From Acidobacteriota bacterium (lineage in GTDB: Bacteria > Acidobacteriota > UBA4820 > DSQY01): a DNA stretch of 50,028 bases. The DNA is taken from the NCBI GenBank assembly GCA_021813555.1, contig JAKAKG010000062.1, positions 1-50,028 on the forward strand, given 5' to 3'. Each line of letters begins with the position of its first letter. Position 1 is the stretch's first letter. A program made the position numbers and the translations under genes. Positions 34,345-42,489 of this stretch are shown piece after piece. Under the pieces are notes generated by a model. That model saw only the letters and a program-made list of their open reading frames with translations. It was not told the DNA's origin and ran no database searches.

Positions 34345-35536
34345 CGAAGAACGACACTCCCGGCGTGATGTCGCCCAGCACCACGGCCGCCTTGGCTCCC
34401 GTGGCCGCGGGCACGTTGGAGGGCCAGCCGTGGAGGGTGGCGTCGGCGAGGACGGCCATGAGGACGGCCTCCTTGGCCTTGCCGGGAATGGCGTATTCGT
34501 CGGAGGTGGCGAACACGAGCTTGGGGAAGGCCCCCCGCAGGCTCTCCATGAGGACGGGGTTGTTGGCCCCGCCGCCGCTCACGATGATCTCCTCGTAGCG
34601 CGCCTTCTGGGTGCAGAACTCCAGGATGCCCATGGCGATGCTTCGCACCGTGAAGGCGGCGAGAGTGGCCAGCACGTCGGGCCCGCGCAGCTCGGGGAAC
34701 CGCAGGAGCGCCCCGTCCAGAAAGTCGGACCCGAAGGTCTCCTTGTCCGCCGACTTGGGCGGCGCCATCTTGAGAAAGGGATGTTCCAGGAGGGCGGCGA
34801 GGAAGGCCTCGTGCACCCGTCCCTTGCGCGCTGACGCCCCGTCCACGTCGAAGGCCTGCTTGCCCCCCGAGTAATGCCACGTGGCCAGGTCCATGAGGCA
34901 GTTGCCCGGCCCCGTGTCGAAGGCCAAAAGGCCGTCCAGCCCGGCTCCCGCCGGCATGGCCGTAAGGTTGGCGATGCCGCCGATGTTCAACACCAGCCGG
35001 CTTCGGGAACGGTGGTGGAAGAGGATGTAGTCGAGGTAGGGAGCCAGGGGAGCGCCCTGGCCTCCCGCCGCCATGTCCCGCCCGCGGAAGCCCGATACCA
35101 CGGTGATGCCCGAGCGCTGCGCGATGACGGAGGGCGCGCCCACTTGCAGCGAATTGGTCACGGCGAAGCCGGGGTACTGGACCGGGGCGGGATGGTGGTA
35201 CAGGGTCTGCCCGTGCGATCCCGCCGCCGAAACATCGGCGGGCGCCACGGCGGCCTTCTTGCAAATGTGCAGGAGGGCGTGGCCGAACAGCTCCCCCACG
35301 TAGGCGTCCAGCAGGGCCACGTCGCGGGCGTTGCCCGCCGCCGCGCCCTGGCACGACAAAATGCGCTGGCGGACCCCCGAGGAGTATTTCAGGACGTCGT
35401 GGGCCACCAGCGTCACGGCCACGTCGGTGCCCGTCCCCTCGATGCGCACCAGCGCCACGTCTACCCCGTCCGCGGATGTTCCCGACATGAGGCCCGCCAC
35501 GAGGCGGCTTTCAGATGGATCCTGGTGGTCCCGCAT
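34331..35536 (-). CDS. anmK: Anhydro-N-acetylmuramic acid kinase
   Basis: 401 aa, typical length. Phosphorylates 1,6-anhMurNAc while opening the anhydro ring, giving MurNAc-6-phosphate for recycling. Hallmark GLMSGTSADGVDVALV at the N-terminus, SHGQTLYHHP, NIGGIANLT, FDTGPGNCLMD and SGGGANNPVLM. AAGGAG lies 6 nt before the ATG. Its downstream partner is a solute-binding lipoprotein, so the pair probably handles muropeptide recovery. Confidence 0.95.
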   Translation of the reverse strand: MRDHQDPSESRLVAGLMSGTSADGVDVALVRIEGTGTDVAVTLVAHDVLKYSSGVRQRILSCQGAAAGNARDVALLDAYVGELFGHALLHICKKAAVAPADVSAAGSHGQTLYHHPAPVQYPGFAVTNSLQVGAPSVIAQRSGITVVSGFRGRDMAAGGQGAPLAPYLDYILFHHRSRSRLVLNIGGIANLTAMPAGAGLDGLLAFDTGPGNCLMDLATWHYSGGKQAFDVDGASARKGRVHEAFLAALLEHPFLKMAPPKSADKETFGSDFLDGALLRFPELRGPDVLATLAAFTVRSIAMGILEFCTQKARYEEIIVSGGGANNPVLMESLRGAFPKLVFATSDEYAIPGKAKEAVLMAVLADATLHGWPSNVPAATGAKAAVVLGDITPGVSFFDEAP

Positions 35537-35587
35537 GGCTGCTCCTTCGCCGCCATCCTAGAACGGCCTGGAGGCGGAGGCAAGCGG

Positions 35588-35702
35588 CGCGGGAGAGGGA
35601 GAAAGTGGAAAGCGGAATTCGGGAGGCGGAATTCGGAAAGCGGAAAGGGGAAAGCAGATAAGCGGCCAGAAGCCAACGGCCAAAGGCCAACAGCCAACAG
35701 CC
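35588..35702. repeat. Composite GGAATTCGG / AGCCAACAG simple-sequence tract
   Basis: The first part repeats GGAAAGCGGAATTCGG-type units, like the tracts at 651-692 and 43711-43815. The second part repeats GGCCAACAGCCAACAG, like 31726-31751. It lies between anmK and the DUF4388 gene, directly before the latter's promoter. Confidence 0.75.
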
Positions 35703-35711
35703 TTACAACCA

Positions 35712-35740
35712 TTGACACTCCGAGGTGCCGCCTGTAGCAT
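35712..35740 (+). promoter_or_regulatory. Sigma-70 promoter of the DUF4388 gene
   Basis: TTGACA (6/6), 17-bp spacer, TAGCAT (4/6). Predicted start ~35747, leaving a ~12-nt leader. Confidence 0.65.
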
Positions 35741-35758
35741 GACTCGGGGGAGGACAGG

Positions 35759-37096
35759 GTGCGAAAAACGATCCCCGTTCAGCCCGATGGATCCATCCAT
35801 ATCCCCAAGGACGTGGCGGAGGAGGTCTTCGGGAAGACCCGCGAAGCCGTGGTTCACGTCCGGTCGGGCTGCCTTGTACTCTCTCCCGTGTTCGTGGACA
35901 TCGAGTCGGGGCAGTTGCCGCAGATCCTGGCGTCGCTCCACCGCTTCGAAGCGTTGGACACGGTGTTGAGCCATCACTTTGACAGGGCCAGCGGCCAGGC
36001 CGTCCAGTTCGAGGGGGACCTGTCGGTCCTTTCCCTCAACGATGTGTTCCTGTTCCTATCGGCGAGCAAGAAGAGCGGCGCCCTGGTGGTGCAGGACAAG
36101 GCTCGGTGGGGCTTCTTCTTCCAGAACGGGAACTTGGCCTTCGCCGCGAGCGACGAACTCAAAGCGTCGCTGGCCGCCTACCTGCTCAAGCGGCAGTTCG
36201 TGACCGAGGAAGACCTGGTCCAAGCCACGAAAGACCTCGGCCGCGTGGATGCCCTCAAGGTCCTCCTCGACATCTCGGGTCTGACGCAGGCCGAGTTCAC
36301 GGAGCAGCGTCTCCGGTGCGTCGAGAACACCATCTTCCACGTGTTCACCATGGGGCGAGGGCGGTTCAGTTTCATCAACGGAGAGGTGCAGCGGCCCTTT
36401 GATCTCACCCTTCCCATGTCCACCACGAACTACGTCATGGAGGCCACGCGCCGCATCGACGAGTGGGCCCACATCAAGGACCGGGTTCCCGAGCCGGGGA
36501 CCCTCCTTGAATTGGCGGAGGACGTGACCGCCTCTACGGCCCTCTCCTTCGAGGAGGAGCAGGTGCTGAGCCAGGTCAACGGCCACCGGACCATGGAGGA
36601 GGTGCTCTCGCGCGCCAAAGCGGGGGACATGGAAGGCAAGAAGGCCGTGGCTTCCCTCATCGCCGCGGGCCTCATCCGCGCCGCGAAGCCCCAGGCGCCC
36701 CAACCGGTCCCGTCGGCCCCGTCCGCCGCCCTCTCTTCCGAAGAGCGCGCCGGCCTCCTCTCGCGCATCGACAGCTACAACAACGTGTTCTCGACGATCT
36801 ACCAGGCCCTTGCCGTGGAGGCGGGGAGCAAGGTGGACGTCGTCTTGGGGGCGTTCTTCAAAGGCCTCGAACCGGGAACGTCGCTCCTGTCCGGCATGGG
36901 ATTTTCCCAGGAGGGAACCCTTCCCCAGGAGCTCCTCCTGTCCCGTCTGGCGGAGCTTCCCGACGGGCGTGAGGCCACCCTCGTGAGAGACCTCAACGAG
37001 CTCCTGTACTTTCAGCTTTTCGCGGTGAAAAACGCCCTCGGACCCGAGATGGAGGCGGGCATCGTGGAGATGGCCCGGTCCCTCCTGCACGCCTGA
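35759..37096 (+). CDS. AbrB-like/DUF4388 protein
   Basis: 445 aa, soluble. Residues 1-45 (IPVQPDGSIHIPKDVAEEVFG, then VVHVRSGCLVLSP) look like a swapped-hairpin AbrB domain. A DUF4388 domain follows (FEGDLSVLSLNDVFLFLSASKKSGALVV ... FFFQNGNLAFAAS), as in PatA N-terminal regions of deltaproteobacterial and cyanobacterial signalling proteins. The second half has a winged-helix-like segment (VLSQVNGHRTMEEVLSRA) and a Pro-rich linker before a last helical domain. The whole suggests a DNA-linked signalling adaptor; partner unknown. GTG start preceded by GGGGAGGACAG. Confidence 0.72.
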   Translation: MRKTIPVQPDGSIHIPKDVAEEVFGKTREAVVHVRSGCLVLSPVFVDIESGQLPQILASLHRFEALDTVLSHHFDRASGQAVQFEGDLSVLSLNDVFLFLSASKKSGALVVQDKARWGFFFQNGNLAFAASDELKASLAAYLLKRQFVTEEDLVQATKDLGRVDALKVLLDISGLTQAEFTEQRLRCVENTIFHVFTMGRGRFSFINGEVQRPFDLTLPMSTTNYVMEATRRIDEWAHIKDRVPEPGTLLELAEDVTASTALSFEEEQVLSQVNGHRTMEEVLSRAKAGDMEGKKAVASLIAAGLIRAAKPQAPQPVPSAPSAALSSEERAGLLSRIDSYNNVFSTIYQALAVEAGSKVDVVLGAFFKGLEPGTSLLSGMGFSQEGTLPQELLLSRLAELPDGREATLVRDLNELLYFQLFAVKNALGPEMEAGIVEMARSLLHA

Positions 37097-37112
37097 GAGC
37101 TTTCTGGCGCGC

Positions 37113-37958
37113 CTACGGCTCCTGGATCAGGGCCGAGCCAGCGACGAGGGGGGCCGAATCAGAGGGGCGTCCGTCGTCGGAGGAGAACCAGGGGCGGAAG
37201 GGGTTCGCCATGTGGGCGTGGGACGCCCAGAACACCGCGGCTTTGGGCCGGCCGAAGTGGTAACCCTGGGCCATGGGGATGTCCAGGGCCATGAGGGTGA
37301 GAAGCTCCTCTGAGGTTTCCACCCCCTCCACGATCACCTTGCTCCCCAGCTTCCTCGCCACGCTGGCGGCGCCCGCCACCAGGGCCTGCTTTCGCGCCGA
37401 GCGATGAATGCACTTGGCGAAGGCCCGGTCCAGCTTGACGTACTCCGGCTCGAACCACAGCAGGTGCTGCAGCCCCGAATACGCCGATCCGAAGTCGTCC
37501 AGGGCAAACCGGAACCCTCGCTTGCGCAGGCCCCGAAGGATTCGGGCCAAGGCCCGTGGCGTCTCGGTCCTGGACCGCTCCGAAATCTCCACCACCACCG
37601 CCTCGGGGGGGATCCCGCTGGATTCCATGAGCCTCAGGTAGTGGTTTTGGAGGTGCCGCATGTGCAGGAGGGTCTGGATGTGCACGTTGATGAACAGGAG
37701 GCCCATGGGCACCAGGAGCCGGCCCGCCCGGAGCGCCGCGGCCACGCAGGCCGCGTCCAGGTCCTGAATAAGGCCGGGGGACAGGGGGCTGGCGTTGCCG
37801 AAGATGCGGCCTGGGTTGCCGAGGGCCGTGGACTGCGGCCCGCGGAGAAGGGCCTCAAATCCCATGATGCGGCCCGTGTTGAGCTGCACGATGGGCTGGA
37901 AGGCCGTGGACACGAACCCCCGGGCCAATAGATCGCGGACCTCTTCTTGCGCGGTCAT
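37113..37958 (-). CDS. EAL-domain c-di-GMP phosphodiesterase
   Basis: 281 aa consisting of an EAL domain with a short N-terminus. Catalytic residues look intact: GFEALLRGP, N in FINVH, E in EISER, ALDDFGSAYSG, KLDRAF, EGVETSEE and QGYHFGRP. It should hydrolyse c-di-GMP to pGpG. It follows the lone receiver gene by 37 nt and is driven from the same sigma-54 promoter at 38410-38425 (inference). The ATG at 37958 has GAGGTGA 5 nt upstream; a GTG at 37967 overlaps that site. Confidence 0.9.
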   Translation of the reverse strand: MTAQEEVRDLLARGFVSTAFQPIVQLNTGRIMGFEALLRGPQSTALGNPGRIFGNASPLSPGLIQDLDAACVAAALRAGRLLVPMGLLFINVHIQTLLHMRHLQNHYLRLMESSGIPPEAVVVEISERSRTETPRALARILRGLRKRGFRFALDDFGSAYSGLQHLLWFEPEYVKLDRAFAKCIHRSARKQALVAGAASVARKLGSKVIVEGVETSEELLTLMALDIPMAQGYHFGRPKAAVFWASHAHMANPFRPWFSSDDGRPSDSAPLVAGSALIQEP

Positions 37959-37995
37959 GACGCTCACCTCGATGCGCGAAAACCCCGCGCGGCCT

Positions 37996-38379
37996 TCAGC
38001 TCACGGCGGCAGGAATGCCCAGTTCGTGAATGGCGCGGGTCAGGATCTGCAGTTCCACCGGCTTTTCGAAGTAGTAGGCGGCCCCCATGTCGAAGGCCCG
38101 CTGCATGATGGCCGGGTCGCCGTACCCCGTCATGAGAATGACGCGGGTGTCCTTGCACTTCTCCTTGACGAAGCCCAGCAGGTCCAATCCTTCAGCGTCC
38201 AGGGTTCCAGAGAGGCGGATGTCCGAGAGGACCACGTCCATGTGCTCCTCCCGGAGGATCTTCTTGGCGGCCTGGGCATTGACGGCCGTTAGCACTTCCA
38301 CGTCATCGTTTTCCAGCAGAGCCTTAAGGCCGAATACGGTGGCGGTCTCATCGTCGACAATCAAAATCTTGTAAGTCAT
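37996..38379 (-). CDS. Single-domain response regulator (receiver only)
   Basis: 127 aa, CheY-like. Acidic residues D9/D10, phospho-acceptor D53 (VVLSDIRLSG), T84 and K106 are in place; no output domain. AGGAGG lies 5 nt before the ATG and the predicted sigma-54 leader is ~20 nt. It may dock to the downstream EAL protein or act as phosphate sink for the kinase at 39900-41378. Confidence 0.9.
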   Translation of the reverse strand: MTYKILIVDDETATVFGLKALLENDDVEVLTAVNAQAAKKILREEHMDVVLSDIRLSGTLDAEGLDLLGFVKEKCKDTRVILMTGYGDPAIMQRAFDMGAAYYFEKPVELQILTRAIHELGIPAAVS

Positions 38380-38409
38380 GGTGGCCTCCTCGACAACCGC
38401 CTCATATTA

Positions 38410-38425
38410 AGCACATCTGATGCCA
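38410..38425 (-). promoter_or_regulatory. Sigma-54 promoter of the receiver-EAL operon
   Basis: Minus strand TGGCATC, AGAT, GTGCT: 9/12 consensus matches with GG and GC exactly 10 bp apart. Predicted start ~38399, 20 nt before the receiver ATG. Confidence 0.7.
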
Positions 38426-38484
38426 GTATGTTTACTTCCCAGCGGCCTCGTGGTTACGCGGGTTCATGGATTTTCAGCGGGGCT

Positions 38485-38506
38485 GCCGTCTCGAAGATGA
38501 GACGGC
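38485..38506. promoter_or_regulatory. Perfect palindrome, candidate enhancer of the receiver-EAL promoter
   Basis: 8-bp arms GCCGTCTC and GAGACGGC separated by 6 bp. Its centre is ~96 bp upstream of the predicted sigma-54 start, the usual distance for an activator site, and it lies just past the NtrC-like gene. It could instead be that gene's hairpin terminator, though no U-run follows. Confidence 0.55.
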
Positions 38507-38533
38507 TGCTGGCTCATGACCAGGACAGGCGGG

Positions 38534-39877
38534 TCAGCGAAGCCGGTCCAGGTCGATGCCATGCTGGGTCACTTTCCGGTACAGGGTGGCCCGTGAGATG
38601 CCCAGGGCGTGGGCCGCCTCGGGCACGTGCCCCTTGACCTTGCGCAGGACCTTCACGAGGTGAGCCCTTTCGGCGGCGTCGAGCCCGAGGGATTGCTCTT
38701 TGGAGATGTCCTGGCTCTGGCCGTCGGGCTGGACCAGCCCCGAAAAATGCTCGAGCCGGAGGACGGGGCCGTCCGAAAGAATGTAGGCCCGCTCCAGGAC
38801 GTTGTGAAGCTCCCGAATGTTTCCCGGCCAGGAGTAGGCCGTCAGGATGGCGATGGCCTCGCTGGACACTTCCACATGGCCCCGCCCGCGGGTGATGAAC
38901 TTGAGAAGGTGATCCACCAGGTCGGGCAACTCCTCCAGGCGGTCTCGCAGTGGCGGCATGGTGATCGTGAGGGTGTTGATTCGGTAGAGGAGGTCCTGGC
39001 GGAACCGTCCGCTCTGGATGAACAGCTCAAGATCCTGGTGCGTCGCGCAGATGAGACGAAAATCGGACACCCGCTCCTCCACCCGTCCTAGGGGGCGGAA
39101 GCGCTTTTCCTCCAGAACCTTCAGAAACTTCGCCTGAACCGCCACGTCCATGTCCCCGATCTCGTCGAGGAACAGGGTGCCGCGGTGGGCCCGGTCCAGC
39201 AGGCCGCTTTTCGAGTCCACGGCTCCCGTGAAGGCCCCCTTCGCGTGGCCGAAAAGTTCGCTTTCCAAGAGCTCACCCTTGAGCGCGGCGCAGTTCAACT
39301 CGACGAAGGGCTCGGCGGGGTCGGGGCCGTGGTCGTGGATGTAGCGGGCAACCAATCCCTTGCCCGTGCCCGTCTCGCCCCTCAGGATGACGGGGCTCCG
39401 ATGGCGGAGGGCGGCGGCGAGGTGGGCGCTGATTTTCTGCAGCGCCTCGCTCTCTCCGAAGAAGGGCGTCATGGTGGCCGGACGCTCCCTCAAGGCCCTG
39501 TTTTCCCGTCGCAGGGATCCGATCTGGATGGACTTGGTGAGGAGGACGTCCAGCTCTCTGAGGTCCACTGGTTTGGTCAGGAAGTGGTCGGCTCCCAGGC
39601 GCATGGCTTCTACGGCCATGGCGATGGAGCCATGGCCCGTGATGACCACGATGGGCACCGTAGGGTCGTGCCCCCTAATCTCCTTGAGGAAGTCGATCCC
39701 GCTCCCGTCCGGCAGCTTCACGTCCAGGAGGAGGGCGCTGAACGTGCGCCGGGACATGGCTTCTCTCGCTTCGGCGAGGCAGGCCGCCTCGGAGACGGTG
39801 AAGCCCTCGGTCTCAAGGTATTTGCTGACCCCGAACCGGACGGCGGGCTCGTCGTCAACCATCAAGATGGACTTCAT
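38534..39877 (-). CDS. NtrC-like sigma-54 response regulator
   Basis: 447 aa. Receiver domain with D8/D9, D52 ([11 protein letters not shown]), T80 and K102; AAA+ domain with Walker A GETGTGKG (Gly in place of the usual Glu after GK), intact GAFTGA loop, DEIGD Walker B and arginine finger region; C-terminal Fis HTH ([25 protein letters not shown]). It starts 22 nt after the histidine kinase stop, which is its expected partner. Sigma-54 promoters flank this kinase-regulator pair at 38410 and 42220, so it probably drives the signalling genes on both sides. Confidence 0.92.
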   Translation of the reverse strand: MKSILMVDDEPAVRFGVSKYLETEGFTVSEAACLAEAREAMSRRTFSALLLDVKLPDGSGIDFLKEIRGHDPTVPIVVITGHGSIAMAVEAMRLGADHFLTKPVDLRELDVLLTKSIQIGSLRRENRALRERPATMTPFFGESEALQKISAHLAAALRHRSPVILRGETGTGKGLVARYIHDHGPDPAEPFVELNCAALKGELLESELFGHAKGAFTGAVDSKSGLLDRAHRGTLFLDEIGDMDVAVQAKFLKVLEEKRFRPLGRVEERVSDFRLICATHQDLELFIQSGRFRQDLLYRINTLTITMPPLRDRLEELPDLVDHLLKFITRGRGHVEVSSEAIAILTAYSWPGNIRELHNVLERAYILSDGPVLRLEHFSGLVQPDGQSQDISKEQSLGLDAAERAHLVKVLRKVKGHVPEAAHALGISRATLYRKVTQHGIDLDRLR

Positions 39878-39899
39878 CGCTTTCCCCCGCCAGCGTCGT

Positions 39900-41378
39900 T
39901 CAACAGCCTGTTCGAGGCAAGGTTACCAGAAATCGGGCCCCCGGAGAAGGTGCGCACGGCTCCGCCTCCAAGGTCCCGCCGTGGTGGACGACGGTGCTCC
40001 TGGCCACGGCCAGGCCTAGGCCCACGCGCCCTTGCCGCGTGGTGAAGAAGGGATCGAAAATGGCCGCGGCACCTTCCTCGGGGAGGCCGGGACCGTAGTC
40101 GCGGACGGACACGACGAGTCTCTCGCCGGCGGCCGTGGCGACGACCTCCACGGGGGTATCTTCCGGGCCAAATGCCAAGGCGTTTTCTATGATTTCGGAA
40201 AGGGCCCAGGCGAGCGCGCCTCCGTCTCCCGTAAGCGTTGCCGTCCCCTCGGGGAGGGCCACCTGGACCCGGGAGAGGTCCATGCCTGGCCAGCGTTCCT
40301 GCACCAGGGCCACGCTGTTCTGTATCAGCTCCTCGATGCGAAGGGTGGTGCGGACGGGAGAGCTGTACGCGGACGCCGCCAGCAGCATGAACCTCTGGAC
40401 CAGGCGCTCCAGGCGCCGCACCTGCTCCATGATGTAGTCCGTATAGGTCTGCGTCTCGATTTCGCCGCCCACCTTCTTCTGAAGGGCCTGGATCACCGTG
40501 CTGATGGCGAAGAGCGGGTTGCGGATCTCGTGGGCAACCCCTTGAAGGAGCTTTTGGGTGAGGTCGATCTGGCGCCGCTCTCCGGCGAGCGTTTCCAGCT
40601 TGCGCTGCTCGGTCACCTCGTGCAGCACGTGAAGGACCGCCGGCGTGGCATCGAGCAGCACTCGCTGGGTGGAGGCCAGAAAGATCCTGCCCGAAGAGGC
40701 GTCGATCCACTCCTGGTCAGCCGCATCCGCCTCATCACATAGCCCTGGGAAAAGATCCGAACAGCGTGCGCCGATGCACTCCCGAAAAGTTTTGCCGGTG
40801 AAGACCGACACGGCCATGTTGGCCCTGAATAGGCGGCCCTTTGCATCATGAAAGAAGAAGAGGTCCCCCGACGCGTCGAAGGCCTTCTCCCACTCCGCCT
40901 TCGCCCGGCTCATGGCCCCGTAGTGGAGAATCCTCTCCACGGCCATCCTTACGATCCCCAAGAAAAGGGCCCGGGAACCGGTGCCGTCCTCCGCTTCTTC
41001 GGAGCGGCTCCGGATCAGGAGCGCCGCGTGCCTGGCCGACGCGGAGATGGGGAAGAGCTGCCACGACCCTTCTCCGTGCAGGCCAAGGCAGCGGAGGAGG
41101 GCTTTTTCCGTGAAGGCTCCGTCCAGAGTCAAGCTTTCCCATGGGCCGACGCGGACCTTGCATGGGGTCTCGTCCAAGATGTCCCACGCCAGGAAACCGT
41201 TCCCACTCTCGTCGGGGAATACCAGCCACGCGGCCTCGGCCTCGAACACGGCGAGGATGGCCTGGCGGAGAGGAGGGAGGAGGGTCTCGGGCCGGAGAGA
41301 AGCCCCGGCCTGCTGGGCGAGGGCCGCAAGCGCGCTGATCGCCGTTGCGGCAGGCGCGCCCGCGTCCTCAGCCGTCAC
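39900..41378 (-). CDS. Cytoplasmic sensor histidine kinase (GAF-PAS-HisKA-HATPase), NtrB-like
   Basis: 492 aa, no TM helices. GAF-like region (~30-150), PAS domain (~160-260; FDASGDLFFFHDAKGRLFRAN), phospho-acceptor VAHEIRNPLFAIST (H283), and an ATPase with ENALAFGP, VRDYGPGLP and VGLGLAVARS. Cysteines within the PAS segment (C201, C206, C214) might sense redox state (speculative). GTG start, no strong Shine-Dalgarno. Followed by the NtrC-like regulator, so an NtrBC-type pair. Confidence 0.9.
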   Translation of the reverse strand: MTAEDAGAPAATAISALAALAQQAGASLRPETLLPPLRQAILAVFEAEAAWLVFPDESGNGFLAWDILDETPCKVRVGPWESLTLDGAFTEKALLRCLGLHGEGSWQLFPISASARHAALLIRSRSEEAEDGTGSRALFLGIVRMAVERILHYGAMSRAKAEWEKAFDASGDLFFFHDAKGRLFRANMAVSVFTGKTFRECIGARCSDLFPGLCDEADAADQEWIDASSGRIFLASTQRVLLDATPAVLHVLHEVTEQRKLETLAGERRQIDLTQKLLQGVAHEIRNPLFAISTVIQALQKKVGGEIETQTYTDYIMEQVRRLERLVQRFMLLAASAYSSPVRTTLRIEELIQNSVALVQERWPGMDLSRVQVALPEGTATLTGDGGALAWALSEIIENALAFGPEDTPVEVVATAAGERLVVSVRDYGPGLPEEGAAAIFDPFFTTRQGRVGLGLAVARSTVVHHGGTLEAEPCAPSPGARFLVTLPRTGC

Positions 41379-41414
41379 GGAAGACCGCCCGCTTGAAAGG
41401 AAGAGACAAGGGTT

Positions 41415-41447
41415 GCCGCCCCGGGCTGGGAGGGGGCCCGGGGCGGC
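41415..41447 (-). terminator. Strong GC hairpin after the zinc-ribbon receiver gene
   Basis: 12-bp perfect stem (GCCGCCCCGGGC / GCCCGGGGCGGC), 9-nt loop, ~25 nt past the stop on the minus strand. The downstream U content is low, so termination may be partial, letting transcription reach the kinase. Confidence 0.5.
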
Positions 41448-41472
41448 GTGGGAGAAAAATGGGAAGGGAGGG

Positions 41473-42147
41473 TCATGGGGCGGCGGTGGCCGGAGTCAGC
41501 CAACTGGCCAGCACTTCGCCCAGTTTTTCAAAGGAGATGGGTTTGGTCAGGTAGTCATCGGCCTGGTAGTCCCTGAGAACCTCGATCCGCTGGCTGTCCT
41601 TCTTGTACAGGCCGGACATGACGATGACCTTGATGGCGCGAGTCTCGGGATCCTCCTTGAGGCGCCGGCACAGGTGCTTCCCGTCCAGGTGGGGCATCAT
41701 GTGGTCCGTGAGGACGAGGTCCGGCTGGTAGGCCTTGGCCAGGGCCAAGGCCTCGATGCCGTCCTTGGCGAGGAGCACGCCGTACCCCATTCCTTCCAGG
41801 ACGCGGAAGGCGATGCGCCGAGTGTCCGGTTCGTCGTCCGCCACCAGGACCAGGGGCCGGCGGATGGGATTTCCCAGCTCCGAGGGGGGCTGCCCCATTT
41901 CGATGCAGAAGTTCCGAAGGCGGCGGCGCCAAAGGGCCGGAGGAGCCGCTTCCCAAAAGGACTTCCTCGCCTCCGGTCCGGCGTCGCAAAAGCACTTGCC
42001 GCAGTGGGGGCACCGGAGGGTGGGGTTGTCGGTGATGCACTCGCACCACGGACTTTTACAGGCATCGAAGACTTTCCCGCAGCTCAGGCAAAAGACCTCG
42101 TAACGCCCTTCGGTCTGGGACGTGGGGTCGGACGTAATAGGGCTCAT
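41473..42147 (-). CDS. Receiver-domain protein with N-terminal cysteine-rich zinc ribbon
   Basis: 224 aa. Residues 20-54 hold nine cysteines (FCLSC, DAC, WCEC, RCPHCGKCFC), enough for two zinc sites. A short helical linker (60-95) leads to a complete receiver domain (D104/D105, D148 in LVLTDHMMPHLDG, S178, K202). A zinc ribbon ahead of a receiver is unusual; it might bind nucleic acid, a protein partner or metal/redox signals. ATG at 42147 has GGGAGGA 7 nt upstream. A 10/12 sigma-54 promoter lies 73 nt upstream. Kinase and NtrC-like genes follow. Confidence 0.82.
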   Translation of the reverse strand: MSPITSDPTSQTEGRYEVFCLSCGKVFDACKSPWCECITDNPTLRCPHCGKCFCDAGPEARKSFWEAAPPALWRRRLRNFCIEMGQPPSELGNPIRRPLVLVADDEPDTRRIAFRVLEGMGYGVLLAKDGIEALALAKAYQPDLVLTDHMMPHLDGKHLCRRLKEDPETRAIKVIVMSGLYKKDSQRIEVLRDYQADDYLTKPISFEKLGEVLASWLTPATAAP

Positions 42148-42219
42148 GTGGAATCCTCCCTGCTCGGCGCACCTTCCGGCACGGGCCGAAGGTGGTGCGA
42201 TGCCTTCGCACTTGTTAAA

Positions 42220-42235
42220 AGCAAGGCCGATGCCA
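42220..42235 (-). promoter_or_regulatory. Sigma-54 promoter of the zinc-ribbon receiver gene
   Basis: Minus strand TGGCATC, GGCC, TTGCT: 10/12 consensus positions with GG-N10-GC spacing, followed by a T tract. Predicted start ~42209. A stem (CACCTTC / GAAGGTG) can form in the leader ahead of the Shine-Dalgarno. Confidence 0.8.
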
Positions 42236-42247
42236 ATCGGTGGCTCG

Positions 42248-42296
42248 GAACGGTTGGCTCCGGCGGTGGCATATCCTGGAATGATAGGAACCGTTC
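42248..42296. promoter_or_regulatory. Paired AAC-N-GTT dyads upstream of the sigma-54 promoter
   Basis: GAACGGTT (42248-42255) and its exact inverse AACCGTTC (42289-42296). Each is itself a small dyad (AACGGTT; GAACCGTTC), centres ~40 bp apart, about four helical turns. Possible activator binding sites at roughly -43 and -83. Confidence 0.45.
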
Positions 42297-42489
42297 GGAA
42301 ACACATTCAGCACTTGACGAAGTCGCATCCGTGAGACGCATGGCCCGCGTAAAGTCTCAAGATTGCGACGGATGGCCGTCGATCGGGTACGGCATCACGT
42401 TGACGGTCCTCTCATCGGCGCATGATCCCCAAGGGCGCGGCCCGCAAGCAAGCCCAAACCATGGGAAAATGCTCAGGGAGAATGTTGCC

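Noticed and set aside
40981-42489. Upstream extension of the ArsB/SLC13 permease
   Set aside because: Runs antisense through the kinase and zinc-ribbon genes; membrane segments start only after 42490.
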